This document shows positions 9,199 to 18,288 of a stretch of 64,000 nucleotides of DNA, piece after piece. Location of the stretch: contig NZ_CP133779.1 of NCBI RefSeq assembly GCF_034347425.1, forward strand, positions 1,178,001-1,242,000, read 5' to 3'. A program made the translations under genes and the position numbers. The stretch comes from Undibacterium sp. CCC3.4 (GTDB lineage Bacteria; Pseudomonadota; Gammaproteobacteria; Burkholderiales; Burkholderiaceae_D). The notes beneath the pieces were generated by a model. The model did not search any database. It was given only the letters and a program-made list of their open reading frames with translations, and was not told where the DNA came from. The number at the start of each line of letters is the position of its first letter. Position 1 is the stretch's first letter.

Positions 9199-9717
9199 AT
9201 GCCTCCCCGCTCCCCTGTCAGATTCCTTGGCCTCGTGTCAATTTTCATTTCCTTGCTCGTATTCAGCGCCTGCAGTCCACGTTTCGATTGGCGCGAAGTG
9301 CGCGACAGCAAGGCACCGTTGCGAATTTTAATGCCCGCCAAAGCGCTGGCTTTCTCCGAATCCGTCAAATTAGCCGATCAAACACTGACCATGCATATGA
9401 CTGCCGCCGAAGCGGGCCAAGTCAGCTTCGCTGTGGGCAGCGTGGAATTAAATAATCGCGATGATGGCGGGCTAGTCTTGGCGGCTATGCGCCAAGGCAT
9501 GATCAAGAATATCCACGGCACGGTGACGAAAGACAGTGGCGGCCCCAACGGCGTACTCGAAATTATTGGTAGCTTGCAAAACGGTACGCCGGTCTTCATG
9601 GCAGCACGTTTTATTGCCCACGGACAATGGGTCTATCAATTAATCATTCTCGGTCCGCCGAAGAAAGTCACGCCGGAAGTGGTCGATACCTTCATGACTT
9701 CCTTAGTCCTCGAGTAA
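9199..9717 (+). CDS. Hypothetical lipoprotein
   Basis: The product is 172 residues. The N-terminus carries a hydrophobic signal and lipobox VFSAC (Cys about 25), so the protein is probably lipid-anchored in the envelope. The mature part is a mixed alpha/beta sequence with conserved-looking 'GQWVYQLIILGPPKKVTPEVVDTFMTSLVLE' features at the C-terminus, here only recognised as a generic burkholderial hypothetical protein. No catalytic motif is visible. The upstream transporter is close enough for co-transcription. Confidence 0.65.
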   Translation: MPPRSPVRFLGLVSIFISLLVFSACSPRFDWREVRDSKAPLRILMPAKALAFSESVKLADQTLTMHMTAAEAGQVSFAVGSVELNNRDDGGLVLAAMRQGMIKNIHGTVTKDSGGPNGVLEIIGSLQNGTPVFMAARFIAHGQWVYQLIILGPPKKVTPEVVDTFMTSLVLE

Positions 9718-9859
9718 ACCGCAAAAAGTGCGCAGAAAATCGTGTCAGGTGGCTAATAATTGGCACGCCCTTATGATAGGATTAAAGGTAAGCAACATCC
9801 CGGCCAGTACGGTCACCGCTGATCCGGATGTCCCAATACTACCTTCAAGGAACCTGACC

Positions 9860-10204
9860 ATGCTGATCACATTTAAATCAAAAGCAGCCACCGAGATCAC
9901 CATGTATAAAGAACACGCGCGGCGTATTCTGGAATTACTGCAAAAGGATGTCGACCGCGGCATTATTACACCGGCAGAATTGCCACATGCCATAGAAAAA
10001 ATCGAAGCGGCGGTCGCCGACAGCAAGGCTCATCCAGTCTCCGACGAGGTCAGCCGCGACATCAATGCCCACCCGAACGACAACGGCGACGACCACGAAC
10101 ATGTCAAGCCGGAAGCGATCAGCTTTGCCACGCGCGTGTACCCGGTGCTCGAGATGTTGCACGCAGCGAACAAAATGCAACGCGAAGTCATGTGGGGGGT
10201 GTGA
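9860..10204 (+). CDS. DUF1840 domain-containing protein
   Basis: The product is 114 residues. It begins MLITFKSKAATEITMY and contains ARRILELLQKD, GIITPAELPHAI and, near the end, 'ATRVYPVLEMLHAA', all characteristic of DUF1840, a small cytosolic family of Betaproteobacteria with no known role. The ATG at 9860 is used because AAGGAAC lies about 8 bases upstream and family members start there; the frame is open for 44 more codons upstream. Its TGA ends 3 bp before the GTG of the hydrolase gene, so translation is probably coupled. Confidence 0.8.
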   Translation: MLITFKSKAATEITMYKEHARRILELLQKDVDRGIITPAELPHAIEKIEAAVADSKAHPVSDEVSRDINAHPNDNGDDHEHVKPEAISFATRVYPVLEMLHAANKMQREVMWGV

Positions 10205-10207
10205 CGC

Positions 10208-11083
10208 GTGAGCGCACATATCGACCACACCACTGAAACCGAACTGCACACCCCGGACGGGACGCGTCTGTTCATCCGTGACTGGCCGCTGCCGGACGAT
10301 GCGGTGTGGCGTAAAGAAGGCGTCGTGATCATGCACGGCTTGGGCGAACACTGCGGCCGCTATGCCCACGTCGCACGCTTTTTCAATGCGCTCGGCTTTA
10401 CCGTCCGTACCTACGATATGCGCGGGCATGGCAAATCGAGCGGGTCCTCCGGCAATGTGCCGGACGATGAAGCAATGTTGCGCGATGCCGAATTGGTAAT
10501 CAAGGATTTCAGCGTCGATCTTGCCTGCGCGCCTATTTTGTTCGGCCACAGCATGGGTGGCTTGTTCGCGGCACGGTTTGCCTTGGCTGAAACAGCACCA
10601 CTACGTGCCTTGATCCTATCTTCACCGGCACTGGCTTTGCATATGTCGGGGGTGCAACGCGGCTTACTGCGCATTGCCAGCCTGCTGTGTCCTTCGCTAG
10701 GTCTGGCCAATGGACTCAACACGCGCTATCTGTCGCATGATGCCGAAGTCATTTATGCCTACCGCAACGACCCGCTGGTCCATCCGCGTATCAGCGCACG
10801 CTTGCTCAATGCCATGATTTCAGCAATTGCCTATACACAACAAAAAGCCGCCACATTACACTTGCCAACCCTGCTGCTGGCGGCCGTCGATGACCATCTG
10901 GTCGACCCTGAGGGTAGTCGGCGCTTTGCCGCCGCCGCTGGCAATGCCTACCTGAGCACGCATTTCTATGCAGGTTTTTATCATGAAATCTTCAACGAGC
11001 TCGATCCCACTCCGGTCTTTGACGATCTGCGTACATGGCTTGAAGTACAACAAATTTCCCCCTTGATGCAGCCAGAAGCCTGA
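10208..11083 (+). CDS. Alpha/beta hydrolase, monoacylglycerol lipase/lysophospholipase-like
   Basis: The product is 291 residues, a Hydrolase_4 (serine aminopeptidase S33-like) fold. The oxyanion-hole segment is VIMHGLGEHCGRY. The nucleophile elbow GHSMGG sits near residue 117. The catalytic Asp is in AAVDDHLVDPEGS and the catalytic His in YAGFYHEIFNE, so the triad is complete. The family hydrolyses monoglycerides or lysophospholipids, and cytosolic location is likely because no signal peptide is seen. The start is a GTG three bases after the DUF1840 stop. Confidence 0.85.
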   Translation: MSAHIDHTTETELHTPDGTRLFIRDWPLPDDAVWRKEGVVIMHGLGEHCGRYAHVARFFNALGFTVRTYDMRGHGKSSGSSGNVPDDEAMLRDAELVIKDFSVDLACAPILFGHSMGGLFAARFALAETAPLRALILSSPALALHMSGVQRGLLRIASLLCPSLGLANGLNTRYLSHDAEVIYAYRNDPLVHPRISARLLNAMISAIAYTQQKAATLHLPTLLLAAVDDHLVDPEGSRRFAAAAGNAYLSTHFYAGFYHEIFNELDPTPVFDDLRTWLEVQQISPLMQPEA

Positions 11084-11354
11084 TACAGTGTCATTGTGTG
11101 ACGATAAAGCATCACCATCACTGGTGAAAAGCCTAAGATGACTGTTACACTGACAAGCAAGCCTGAACCACCTGCAATGTTGGCATGTATGTCTGCTCGC
11201 AGCCGGCTTCCCTGAGCCGCTGCGCAGCCTGCTCGAACAGCACGCCACGCACTTTGTCTCAATAAAAGCAGCAGCACTCGAAGCGCCTTACCGTATTCCG
11301 GTCCGAGACCGGATCACAGATAGCCCGGCCTAGCCGGGCCTGAAAACATTTCAT

Positions 11355-12752
11355 ATGCAAGAAAAAACCAGAAAAATCCTTGGAAAACCTGTCTTGACCA
11401 AACCCGCCCTTCGACCCGCTGTCATCGAAGCGCCGCTCTCGGAACTCAAGACCGACTCATTGGCATTCAGCCTCAGCGGTGCCGCGCAAGCGGTCGCCAG
11501 TGTTCTCGAAGGTATGGCCTTGCCACAGGCGCTGGCGAAAGTATTTGCCCAGACCCAGGCTACGCCACAGGCTCGCGGGGCAATCCAGGATATTTCTTAC
11601 CGTACCATGCGCCAAGTAGGACGCGTCGATGCCCTGCTCAAAAGCATGACCAACAAAGAGCCGGAACCGGCCATGTTATACAGCTTACTCTGTTGCTCGC
11701 TGACACTCTTAGTGAATGCCGAGGATGGCACGGCCGCGCCGTATGAAGACTTTGTCGTGGTCGATCAAGCCGTCACCGCCGCCACCGCCAGCCCGCACAT
11801 GGTGTTTGCCAAAGGCATGGTCAATGCCGTATTACGCCGATTTTTACGCGAAAAAGATGAGTTGCTCAAACTGGTGATGAAACAACCGGCAGCACTGTGG
11901 AATTACCCACAATGGTGGGTAGATCAAACTAAAACTGCCTATCCGAGCGACTGGCAAGCCATCTTGACGACGGCCAATCATGCGCCGCCGTTGACCCTGC
12001 GCGTCAACCAGCGGCGCAGCAACTGCGGCGCTTATTTGGCCATGTTAGACCAAGAGCAAATTGCTGCCAGTCAAATTGGACCGAATGCGATTCGATTAGG
12101 CAAAGCCTTGCCGGTCGCCCAGATTCCCGGTTTTGCTGATGGCTTGGTTTCAGTACAAGATGCTGCAGCGCAACTTGCTGGGCCCCTGCTCGATCTGGCC
12201 GATGGCATGCGCGTACTCGATGCCTGCGCCGCTCCGGGTGGCAAGACCTGCCATTTGCTGGAACTGGCCGATATAGAACTGCTGGCACTCGACATCGACA
12301 GCTTGCGCTTGGCCAAAATTGAAGACAATCTGCTGCGCTTGCAGCTCAGTTGCGCCGTTAAAGCCGGCGATGCCAGCCGTTCCACCTGGTGGGATCAGCG
12401 CCTGTTCGAGCGCATTATTGCGGATGTGCCGTGCACCGCTTCGGGCGTAGTACGACGCCACCCAGACAGCCGTTGGTTACGCCGCAAAACCGATACGGCG
12501 CAACTGGCAGCCCTGTCGTCGCGCATACTCGACAATTTATGGCGCATGCTGGCACCGGGTGGCAAGATGCTGATGGTGACGTGCTCGATCTGGCCGCAGG
12601 AATCCGAACTGCAAGCGGCTGCCTTTGTCCAAAAACACAGCGCCATCCGTTTGCCGGCACCGGGCCAGTTATTACCGACCCTTGCCGATTCGTCTTCTGC
12701 AAACAACGAACATGACGGTTTGTTTTATGCCTTGTTCCAAAAGCCGCTGTAA
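11355..12752 (+). CDS. rsmB: 16S rRNA (cytosine967-C5)-methyltransferase RsmB-like
   Basis: The product is 465 residues. An N-terminal NusB-like RNA-binding domain (about 40-180) is followed by a class I methyltransferase. The SAM-binding motif is VLDACAAPGGKT (about 289-300). The two conserved cysteines lie in DVPCTASG (motif IV, about 359) and TCSIWPQE (motif VI, about 409), as required for m5C chemistry. RsmB methylates C967 of 16S rRNA. In Burkholderiales it heads the same gene row seen here (DUF4390, ntrY, ntrX). A small GC-rich hairpin (about 11323-11338) precedes the start; no clear ribosome site is visible. Confidence 0.9.
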   Translation: MQEKTRKILGKPVLTKPALRPAVIEAPLSELKTDSLAFSLSGAAQAVASVLEGMALPQALAKVFAQTQATPQARGAIQDISYRTMRQVGRVDALLKSMTNKEPEPAMLYSLLCCSLTLLVNAEDGTAAPYEDFVVVDQAVTAATASPHMVFAKGMVNAVLRRFLREKDELLKLVMKQPAALWNYPQWWVDQTKTAYPSDWQAILTTANHAPPLTLRVNQRRSNCGAYLAMLDQEQIAASQIGPNAIRLGKALPVAQIPGFADGLVSVQDAAAQLAGPLLDLADGMRVLDACAAPGGKTCHLLELADIELLALDIDSLRLAKIEDNLLRLQLSCAVKAGDASRSTWWDQRLFERIIADVPCTASGVVRRHPDSRWLRRKTDTAQLAALSSRILDNLWRMLAPGGKMLMVTCSIWPQESELQAAAFVQKHSAIRLPAPGQLLPTLADSSSANNEHDGLFYALFQKPL

Positions 12753-12793
12753 ACCTGACGAAAAGCAGGCTTGGCACGGTATCATTGACGGCC

Positions 12794-13402
12794 ATGACTT
12801 TATTTTCGGATTGCATGTTCTCGCGCCTCACTGATACGCTGCGACTGTGGATACTTACCCTGCTGATAGCCACGCTGGCTATCGGTGCGGTGCCGTACGC
12901 GCGCGCCGCCGACGCCGAAGTCACTTCGGCCAAACTCGAAACGACCGAGGAAGGTTACCGCATCAGCACCAGCTTTGCGTTTGAACTCAGCCATGGCTTG
13001 GTCGATGCGATCGCGCGCGAAATCCCACTCTCCTTCACCACCGAAGTCGAATTAACGCGGCCGCGCTGGTACTGGCTGGATGAAAAGACCATACGCTCGG
13101 TTCAAACCGTTAAAATCGCTTACAACCCTTGGACGCGCCAATACACCGGCACCATCAACAGTGGTTTACAGCAAAATTTCTCTTCCCTCGAAGATGCGCT
13201 GGCATTGGTGCTGCGACCGCGCCGCTGGATCGTCGCCGACAAAGCCAGCCTGACCCCGGGAGCAGTCTACAATGTCGCCGTCAAGCTCAAGCTCGATCTC
13301 AGTTATTTACCGAAAACCTTTCTGATCACCTCACTCAACAACAGCGACTGGCGCCTGTCTTCGGATACCAAACGGTTTACCTTCAAGGCTGACGACAAGT
13401 GA
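12794..13402 (+). CDS. DUF4390 domain-containing exported protein
   Basis: The product is 202 residues from this ATG, with an alternative in-frame ATG at 12815. A signal peptide (LWILTLLIATLAIGAVPYARA) is followed by a DUF4390 domain: 'FELSHGLVDAIAREIPLSF' and 'PRWYWLDEKTI', ending with 'DWRLSSDTKRFTFK'. The domain is of unknown function and is typically encoded between rsmB and the NtrY-type kinase in Betaproteobacteria. Its stop overlaps the start of ntrY (GTGA), so the two genes are translationally coupled. This suggests a role linked to that signalling system. Confidence 0.85.
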   Translation: MTLFSDCMFSRLTDTLRLWILTLLIATLAIGAVPYARAADAEVTSAKLETTEEGYRISTSFAFELSHGLVDAIAREIPLSFTTEVELTRPRWYWLDEKTIRSVQTVKIAYNPWTRQYTGTINSGLQQNFSSLEDALALVLRPRRWIVADKASLTPGAVYNVAVKLKLDLSYLPKTFLITSLNNSDWRLSSDTKRFTFKADDK

Positions 13403-15759
13403 CGCGATTTTTACGGTATGCGCTCATCATTGGCGGCGCACTGATGAGTATTTTGCTCTTCCTGCTGACCACCGCATCGGATAATTCAGCCAGCTTCGAA
13501 CACTATTACGGCTGGCTGCTGGGGGCCAATGCCGTCGTTGCACTGGCCTTGCTGGCCCTGATCGCCACGCTGTTACTGCGTTTGTTCAGCCGCTATCGCA
13601 GCCGCGAATTCGGCTCGCGCCTGATGACGCGGCTGGTGCTGCTGTTCGCGCTGGTCGGCATTTTGCCGGGTACGGTGATTTATGTGGTGTCGGTCACCTT
13701 TGTCTCGAAATCGATAGAATCCTGGTTCGATGTCAAAGTCGAATCGGCGCTCGATTCCGGCAAAAACCTCGGCTTGAGCGCGCTCGATTTTTTATTGGCC
13801 GATTTACAGAACAAGGCGCGTGATATGGCCGCCGAACTGGCCGTCCCCTCCGGTTCACGGGCGATACAACTGTCGCGCTTGCGCGAACGCGCCGGCGTGC
13901 AGGAAGCCACGATCGTCAACAGCAAAGGACGTCTGATTGCCGCCGCCAATCAGAATTTTGATCGCCTGGTGCCGGAACTGCCGAGCCTCGACATGCTGCG
14001 CCAAGCGCACAATTCGCGCATCTACGCGGCCACCGATGAATCGAGTGTGGCACCGAGCAACCGTCCCAACGACAGCGCCACCAACGGTGCGCAACGACCG
14101 GTGTTGGCACCGGAACCGAAAACCACCCTGCGCTCGCGCGTGGTAATTCAGTTGCAGGATAATGGCAGCGAATTGTCGCTGCAACGCGAAACCTATTATC
14201 TGCAACTGATCCAACCGGTACCCTCGAATATCGCACTGCATGCCGAAGCGCTGCGCAATGCCTCAAGCGAATACCAAGTCCGTTCGCTCGGTCGCGGCAG
14301 TCTCAAGACTATGTATATCTTTACCCTCACCTTAACTCTGTTGCTGGCGATTTTCGCTGCCATCACCAGTGCCTTTCTGATTTCAGGTGAACTGGCACGG
14401 CCGCTGTTGTTGCTGGCCGAAGGGACGAAGGCGGTCACCGAGGGGAATTTTTCGCCGCGTCCCATCGTCGCCAGCAGTGATGAACTCGGCAGCCTGACGC
14501 AGTCGTTCAATACCATGACGCGCCAATTATTCGATGCCCGCGCCGCCGTCGAAAAAAACCGCAGCGAACTCGAAAATGCCAAAGCCTATCTCGAATCGGT
14601 GCTGGCCAATATGTCGGCCGGCGTGATGGTGCTCGACCAAGCCGGCCATCTGGTCACCTGCAATGAATCGGTCGAACGCATCCTGCAGCGGCCACTGGAA
14701 AGTGAGATCGGCAAAGCACTGAGCGACATCAAAGGCATGCAAGAATTTGCCAGCGCCATTGACACCGCCTTTTCAGAACAGCATGCGCAATCGGCGGCCG
14801 GTGGGAAAAACGAACAGGAACAACATTGGCAGCAACAGATCGAGGTACCGCGTCCCGAGGCCGACCAGACCGTAGCGAGCGACCCTATGCCCGATCACGA
14901 AAAACAAAGTGTGACCCTGCTCGCGCGCGGCTCGCACTTACCAGTCGGCTCAGGCAATGGCTACGTGATCGTGTTTGATGATATCAGCAATATTATTTCC
15001 GCCCAACGCTCGATCGCTTGGGGCGAAGTGGCGCGCCGCTTGGCTCATGAAATCAAGAACCCGCTGACGCCGATACAATTGTCGGCCGAACGGCTGCAAA
15101 TGAAATTGCAAGACAAGTTAAGTCCGGCCGATGTCGCCATTCTCAACAAGAGCACGCTCACTATCGTCAATCAAGTCTCGTCGATGAAACGCATGGTCGA
15201 TGACTTCCGTGATTACGCCAAAACGCCGCCAGCGGTGCTGACACAACTCAATCTCGGCGAATTGATCGACGAAGTGCTGCATCTGTATTTGGCCGGCGAT
15301 GACCGCGACATCATCCGCCTCTCGCTGGCAGCGAATTTACCGAAAGTGATGGGCGACGCCACGCAATTACGGCAAGTGATTCATAATCTGCTGCAAAATG
15401 CGCAGGATGCGGTGGCGGACAATACTAATCCCGACATCGCCGCACGCATCGAAGTCAGTACCGAGGTCGTGCGCTACAGTAGCAAAGGGCGCGACCAACA
15501 AACGGCAGTACGCTTGATGATCTGTGATAACGGCCCGGGATTTTCCAGCAAAATTCTGGCGCGCGCATTCGAACCATATGCCACCTCGAAACCGCGTGGG
15601 ACAGGATTAGGGCTGGCAATGGTCAAAAAAATCATCGATGAACATGGCGGAAGAATCGATATTCAAAATCGCAGCGATACAAACGGTGCAAAAGTAGCGA
15701 TTTTACTGTTAAAGTTAGCACCGGACGTCAATGCAGTATCAGCGCAGGTAAACACCTGA
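13399..15759 (+). CDS. ntrY: NtrY-family nitrogen-regulation sensor histidine kinase
   Basis: The product is 786 residues with a GTG start in a 4-bp overlap with DUF4390. N-terminal membrane segments (within about 1-100) are followed by a large sensor region, another membrane segment (near 305-330), HAMP and PAS. The HisKA sequence LAHEIKNPLTPIQLSAERLQ has the phospho-His near residue 550, and the HATPase motifs are 'LLQNAQDAV', 'DNGPGF' and 'GTGLGLAMVKK'. NtrY/NtrX systems respond to nitrogen or redox conditions and act on transcription. The acidic, Gln-rich insertion between PAS and HisKA is longer than in many homologues. Confidence 0.9.
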   Translation: MTRFLRYALIIGGALMSILLFLLTTASDNSASFEHYYGWLLGANAVVALALLALIATLLLRLFSRYRSREFGSRLMTRLVLLFALVGILPGTVIYVVSVTFVSKSIESWFDVKVESALDSGKNLGLSALDFLLADLQNKARDMAAELAVPSGSRAIQLSRLRERAGVQEATIVNSKGRLIAAANQNFDRLVPELPSLDMLRQAHNSRIYAATDESSVAPSNRPNDSATNGAQRPVLAPEPKTTLRSRVVIQLQDNGSELSLQRETYYLQLIQPVPSNIALHAEALRNASSEYQVRSLGRGSLKTMYIFTLTLTLLLAIFAAITSAFLISGELARPLLLLAEGTKAVTEGNFSPRPIVASSDELGSLTQSFNTMTRQLFDARAAVEKNRSELENAKAYLESVLANMSAGVMVLDQAGHLVTCNESVERILQRPLESEIGKALSDIKGMQEFASAIDTAFSEQHAQSAAGGKNEQEQHWQQQIEVPRPEADQTVASDPMPDHEKQSVTLLARGSHLPVGSGNGYVIVFDDISNIISAQRSIAWGEVARRLAHEIKNPLTPIQLSAERLQMKLQDKLSPADVAILNKSTLTIVNQVSSMKRMVDDFRDYAKTPPAVLTQLNLGELIDEVLHLYLAGDDRDIIRLSLAANLPKVMGDATQLRQVIHNLLQNAQDAVADNTNPDIAARIEVSTEVVRYSSKGRDQQTAVRLMICDNGPGFSSKILARAFEPYATSKPRGTGLGLAMVKKIIDEHGGRIDIQNRSDTNGAKVAILLLKLAPDVNAVSAQVNT

Positions 15760-15825
15760 CATTCCCGACAGAGGAATGCAGGTATAAAAAGGTAAAACTA
15801 TAGGGGCAGTAATAGGGTTAATTTT

Positions 15826-16536
15826 ATGGCAAATATTCTGGTCGTAGATGATGAAATGGGTATCCGCGAATTACTCTCGGAAATCTTGGGAGACGAAGGC
15901 CATGTCGTGCAGTTGGCAGAAAATGCACAACAAGCGCGCCTCGCCCGTCAAGAAGCAAAACCTGATCTGGTCTTACTCGATATCTGGATGCCCGATACCG
16001 ATGGCGTGACTCTGCTCAAAGAATGGCAACGCGATGGCTTGCTCACCATGCCGGTGATCATGATGTCCGGCCACGCGACCATCGATACCGCAGTCGAAGC
16101 GACGCGCATCGGCGCGCTCAATTTTCTGGAAAAACCTATCGCTTTGCAAAAACTGCTCAAAGCAGTACAGCAAGGTTTGAGTCGGACTCAGGAACCACAG
16201 CGTCCAACCGTTCCGGCCTTGCGCGTGATTGGCAGCGATCATGGCAATGCCAATGTGCCACCAATGCTGAGCGGCACCGGCTTTGAAAACCGGCAATTCA
16301 GTAGCGCCACCGCCGCTGCAACACCGGCGAGTCAATTCGCCAGTTTGTCATTTGACTTGCCTTTACGCGAAGCCAGAGATGCATTCGAACGCATTTATTT
16401 CGAATACCATTTGCATCGCGAAAGCGGCAGCATGACGCGCGTAGCAGAAAAAACCGGGCTCGAACGTACCCATCTGTATCGCAAATTGAAACAGCTCGGT
16501 GTCGAATCGATCAAGTACGCCAAACGCGGCGAATAA
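15826..16536 (+). CDS. ntrX: Short NtrX-type response regulator (receiver plus Fis-type HTH)
   Basis: The product is 236 residues. The receiver domain (1-125) has acidic residues VDDE at 8-10, the phospho-Asp in LLDIWMPD (about 51) and the conserved Lys in LEKPI. A low-complexity linker (about 130-175) follows. The C-terminal HTH_8 (Fis-type) domain reads GSMTRVAEKTGLERTHLYRKLKQLG. The central AAA+ sigma-54 activation domain of classical NtrX is absent, so it cannot drive sigma-54 open-complex formation by itself and probably acts as a direct DNA-binding regulator. This short form is common in this group. It follows ntrY by 66 bp. Confidence 0.88.
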   Translation: MANILVVDDEMGIRELLSEILGDEGHVVQLAENAQQARLARQEAKPDLVLLDIWMPDTDGVTLLKEWQRDGLLTMPVIMMSGHATIDTAVEATRIGALNFLEKPIALQKLLKAVQQGLSRTQEPQRPTVPALRVIGSDHGNANVPPMLSGTGFENRQFSSATAAATPASQFASLSFDLPLREARDAFERIYFEYHLHRESGSMTRVAEKTGLERTHLYRKLKQLGVESIKYAKRGE

Positions 16537-16543
16537 ACCGCCA

Positions 16544-16906
16544 GTGCCGCTGACGCTAGTCAGCGGCGGCAGCTACGCCGAACGTGAAAGCGCCATCGTC
16601 GCAGCCATCGCGGCGGCGCTGGACGGCCCGACGCAGCGCTGTGCCGTGTTGCTGGAGGGATTACCAGCCGGCGACTTCCTGTTACTCCCATCCGAACAAT
16701 TAACGCTGACGCGCATCGCGCCCGGCTGCTTTTGCTGCATCGGCAATCTCACCTTGCGCGTGAGCCTGAACCGAATTTTGCGCAAAGGTACAGATCGTAT
16801 TTATCTCGGCATTGCCAGCGATGCGCATCTGACTGCGATATTCGCTACTGTGCAACAATCTCCGTATGCGCAATTGCTGCTGGCAGATTCCGCTATTTCC
16901 TTGTAG
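16544..16906 (+). CDS. CobW/G3E-like protein lacking the P-loop (probable remnant)
   Basis: From the GTG at 16544 the product is 120 residues. The start PLTLVSGG resembles the first strand of CobW-type GTPases and the metal-binding-type motif GCFCC is intact (about residue 65). However, the Walker A sequence that should follow strand 1 (GxxGxGKT) is replaced by SYAERES, and the chain ends long before the rest of the G domain and the C-terminal domain. It follows ntrX by 7 bp. The frame is open from an earlier GTG (16499) inside ntrX. It is either a degenerate metallochaperone or a small protein that reuses the fold without GTP binding. Confidence 0.5.
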   Translation: MPLTLVSGGSYAERESAIVAAIAAALDGPTQRCAVLLEGLPAGDFLLLPSEQLTLTRIAPGCFCCIGNLTLRVSLNRILRKGTDRIYLGIASDAHLTAIFATVQQSPYAQLLLADSAISL

Positions 16907-17029
16907 ACTGAACTGGTCCGCTATTGTGATTAATCTGATGGTGAGATAACTTGAAATCCGCTGCTTCAAGCACCATGTCCGGTATATCAGAGGAATTTTT
17001 TCTTCCTCCAGCCAGAAAGGATGCAAAAA

Positions 17030-17287
17030 ATGAATCTCATTTATAACAGCGAAAATTACAGCGTCGTCGAATATGGCGCTGATGCCGAGCATGAAGCACT
17101 GCGTTTCGGCGGCTATGAAATCACCGACAAATCGGTACGTCGTGAGTGGTTCATCGGCGGTCCACAAGCAGTCGACTTTCGCCATGGCGTAAGCGAACTC
17201 ATCGCCAGCGAGCCGAGCATGGAAGAGATTGATGAATTCCTCGCTCAGTACGACGGCTATATGGGCCAAAAAGTTTACCTCCACTGA
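17030..17287 (+). CDS. DUF3567 domain-containing protein
   Basis: The product is 85 residues. MNLIYNSENYSVVEYG followed by GGYEITDK and a C-terminal 'EEIDEFLAQYDGYMGQKVYLH' is the full DUF3567 pattern, a small protein family largely restricted to Betaproteobacteria with unknown role. The ATG at 17030 is chosen because AAAGGATG sits 7-10 bases upstream and homologues begin MNMIYNS; an in-frame ATG three codons earlier (17021) overlaps that ribosome site. It stands alone, with over 100 bp on each side. Confidence 0.85.
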   Translation: MNLIYNSENYSVVEYGADAEHEALRFGGYEITDKSVRREWFIGGPQAVDFRHGVSELIASEPSMEEIDEFLAQYDGYMGQKVYLH

Positions 17288-17403
17288 AAGACAGCGGCGC
17301 TGCCCTCAATATGGCGGCTGCAATGGTGCGCATCACATCTATCGTATACGGCAACGTTGCGGTAGTGCTATCTTAGCTCTGAGGAAGATCTTGGAGAAGA
17401 CAA

Positions 17404-18288
17404 ATGATGCAAGTCATCGATTGGCTGAGCGGCTTGCGCCGGCTCACACCGGCCGACCATGCCGTGCTAGTCACCGTGGCGGCTGTACGCGGCTCGGTTC
17501 CGCGCGGGGTCGGCACGCGCATGTTGGTCACGGCCAACACGCAATACGACACCATAGGCGGTGGCCATCTCGAATGGAAGGCGCTCGCGTGCGCGCGCCT
17601 GTGGTTAGCCGAAGCGGGTAATCAACAAGAATCCCAACGGCAGCTCGACCTCGCGCTCGGGCCTAGCCTTGGCCAGTGTTGCGGCGGCTCGGTTCGCCTC
17701 CATTTAGAGCGCGTCGACCGCTGGTCGCCCGAGCAATGGCAAGAACAACTCCACACCTATCAGCATAGCCACGACGCCCACCCCCACCTGTATTTGTTCG
17801 GTGCCGGCCACGTCGGTACGGCACTGGTACGGGTACTGCAACAAGTACCGTGCCGTATCAGTTGGATTGATGAGCGCGACCAATTATTTCCCGCCGACTT
17901 ACCGGCCCACATACAGTGCGAAGCCACCGATACACCGGAAAGCGTGGTCGCCGCGGCCGAAGCCGGTGCCTGCTTTCTCGTCATGACCCATCACCATGGG
18001 CTTGATCTGCGGCTGTGCGAGCAGATTCTGCGCCGCCGCGACCGCGCTTGGTTCGGCCTGATCGGCTCGCGCACCAAGCGCGCGCGCTTCGAACACCGAT
18101 TGCGCGAACAAGGTATCGCCGCCGCACAGTTAGCACAGATGGTGTGTCCGGTCGGTCTGGCCGACATCGACGGCAAAGAACCGGGCGTGATCGCGGTCGC
18201 GATTGCCGCACAGTTATTGCAACTCTGGAGCAAACCTCCTACACTGCCGCAACTCTCAGAACAACAACAAGAAAGCTGGCATGACTAA
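17404..18288 (+). CDS. xdhC: Xanthine dehydrogenase accessory protein XdhC
   Basis: The product is 294 residues. The N-terminal XdhC/CoxI domain shows 'VRGSVPRGVGTRMLV' and 'TIGGGHLEWKA'. The conserved 'GPSLGQCCGG' follows, and the C-terminal Rossmann domain begins LYLFGAGHVGTALVR and contains 'MTHHHGLDLRLCEQIL' and 'FGLIGSRTKR'. XdhC binds and inserts sulfurated molybdenum cofactor into xanthine dehydrogenase. The dehydrogenase genes themselves (xdhA, xdhB) are not in the window. The 3' end overlaps the adenine deaminase start by 8 bp, coupling cofactor maturation to purine deamination. Confidence 0.9.
   Translation: MMQVIDWLSGLRRLTPADHAVLVTVAAVRGSVPRGVGTRMLVTANTQYDTIGGGHLEWKALACARLWLAEAGNQQESQRQLDLALGPSLGQCCGGSVRLHLERVDRWSPEQWQEQLHTYQHSHDAHPHLYLFGAGHVGTALVRVLQQVPCRISWIDERDQLFPADLPAHIQCEATDTPESVVAAAEAGACFLVMTHHHGLDLRLCEQILRRRDRAWFGLIGSRTKRARFEHRLREQGIAAAQLAQMVCPVGLADIDGKEPGVIAVAIAAQLLQLWSKPPTLPQLSEQQQESWHD

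Noticed and set aside
11084..11354. Possible small gene or RNA upstream of rsmB
   Set aside because: Short minus-strand frames have no signatures and run into the hydrolase gene; only a small GC hairpin is seen.
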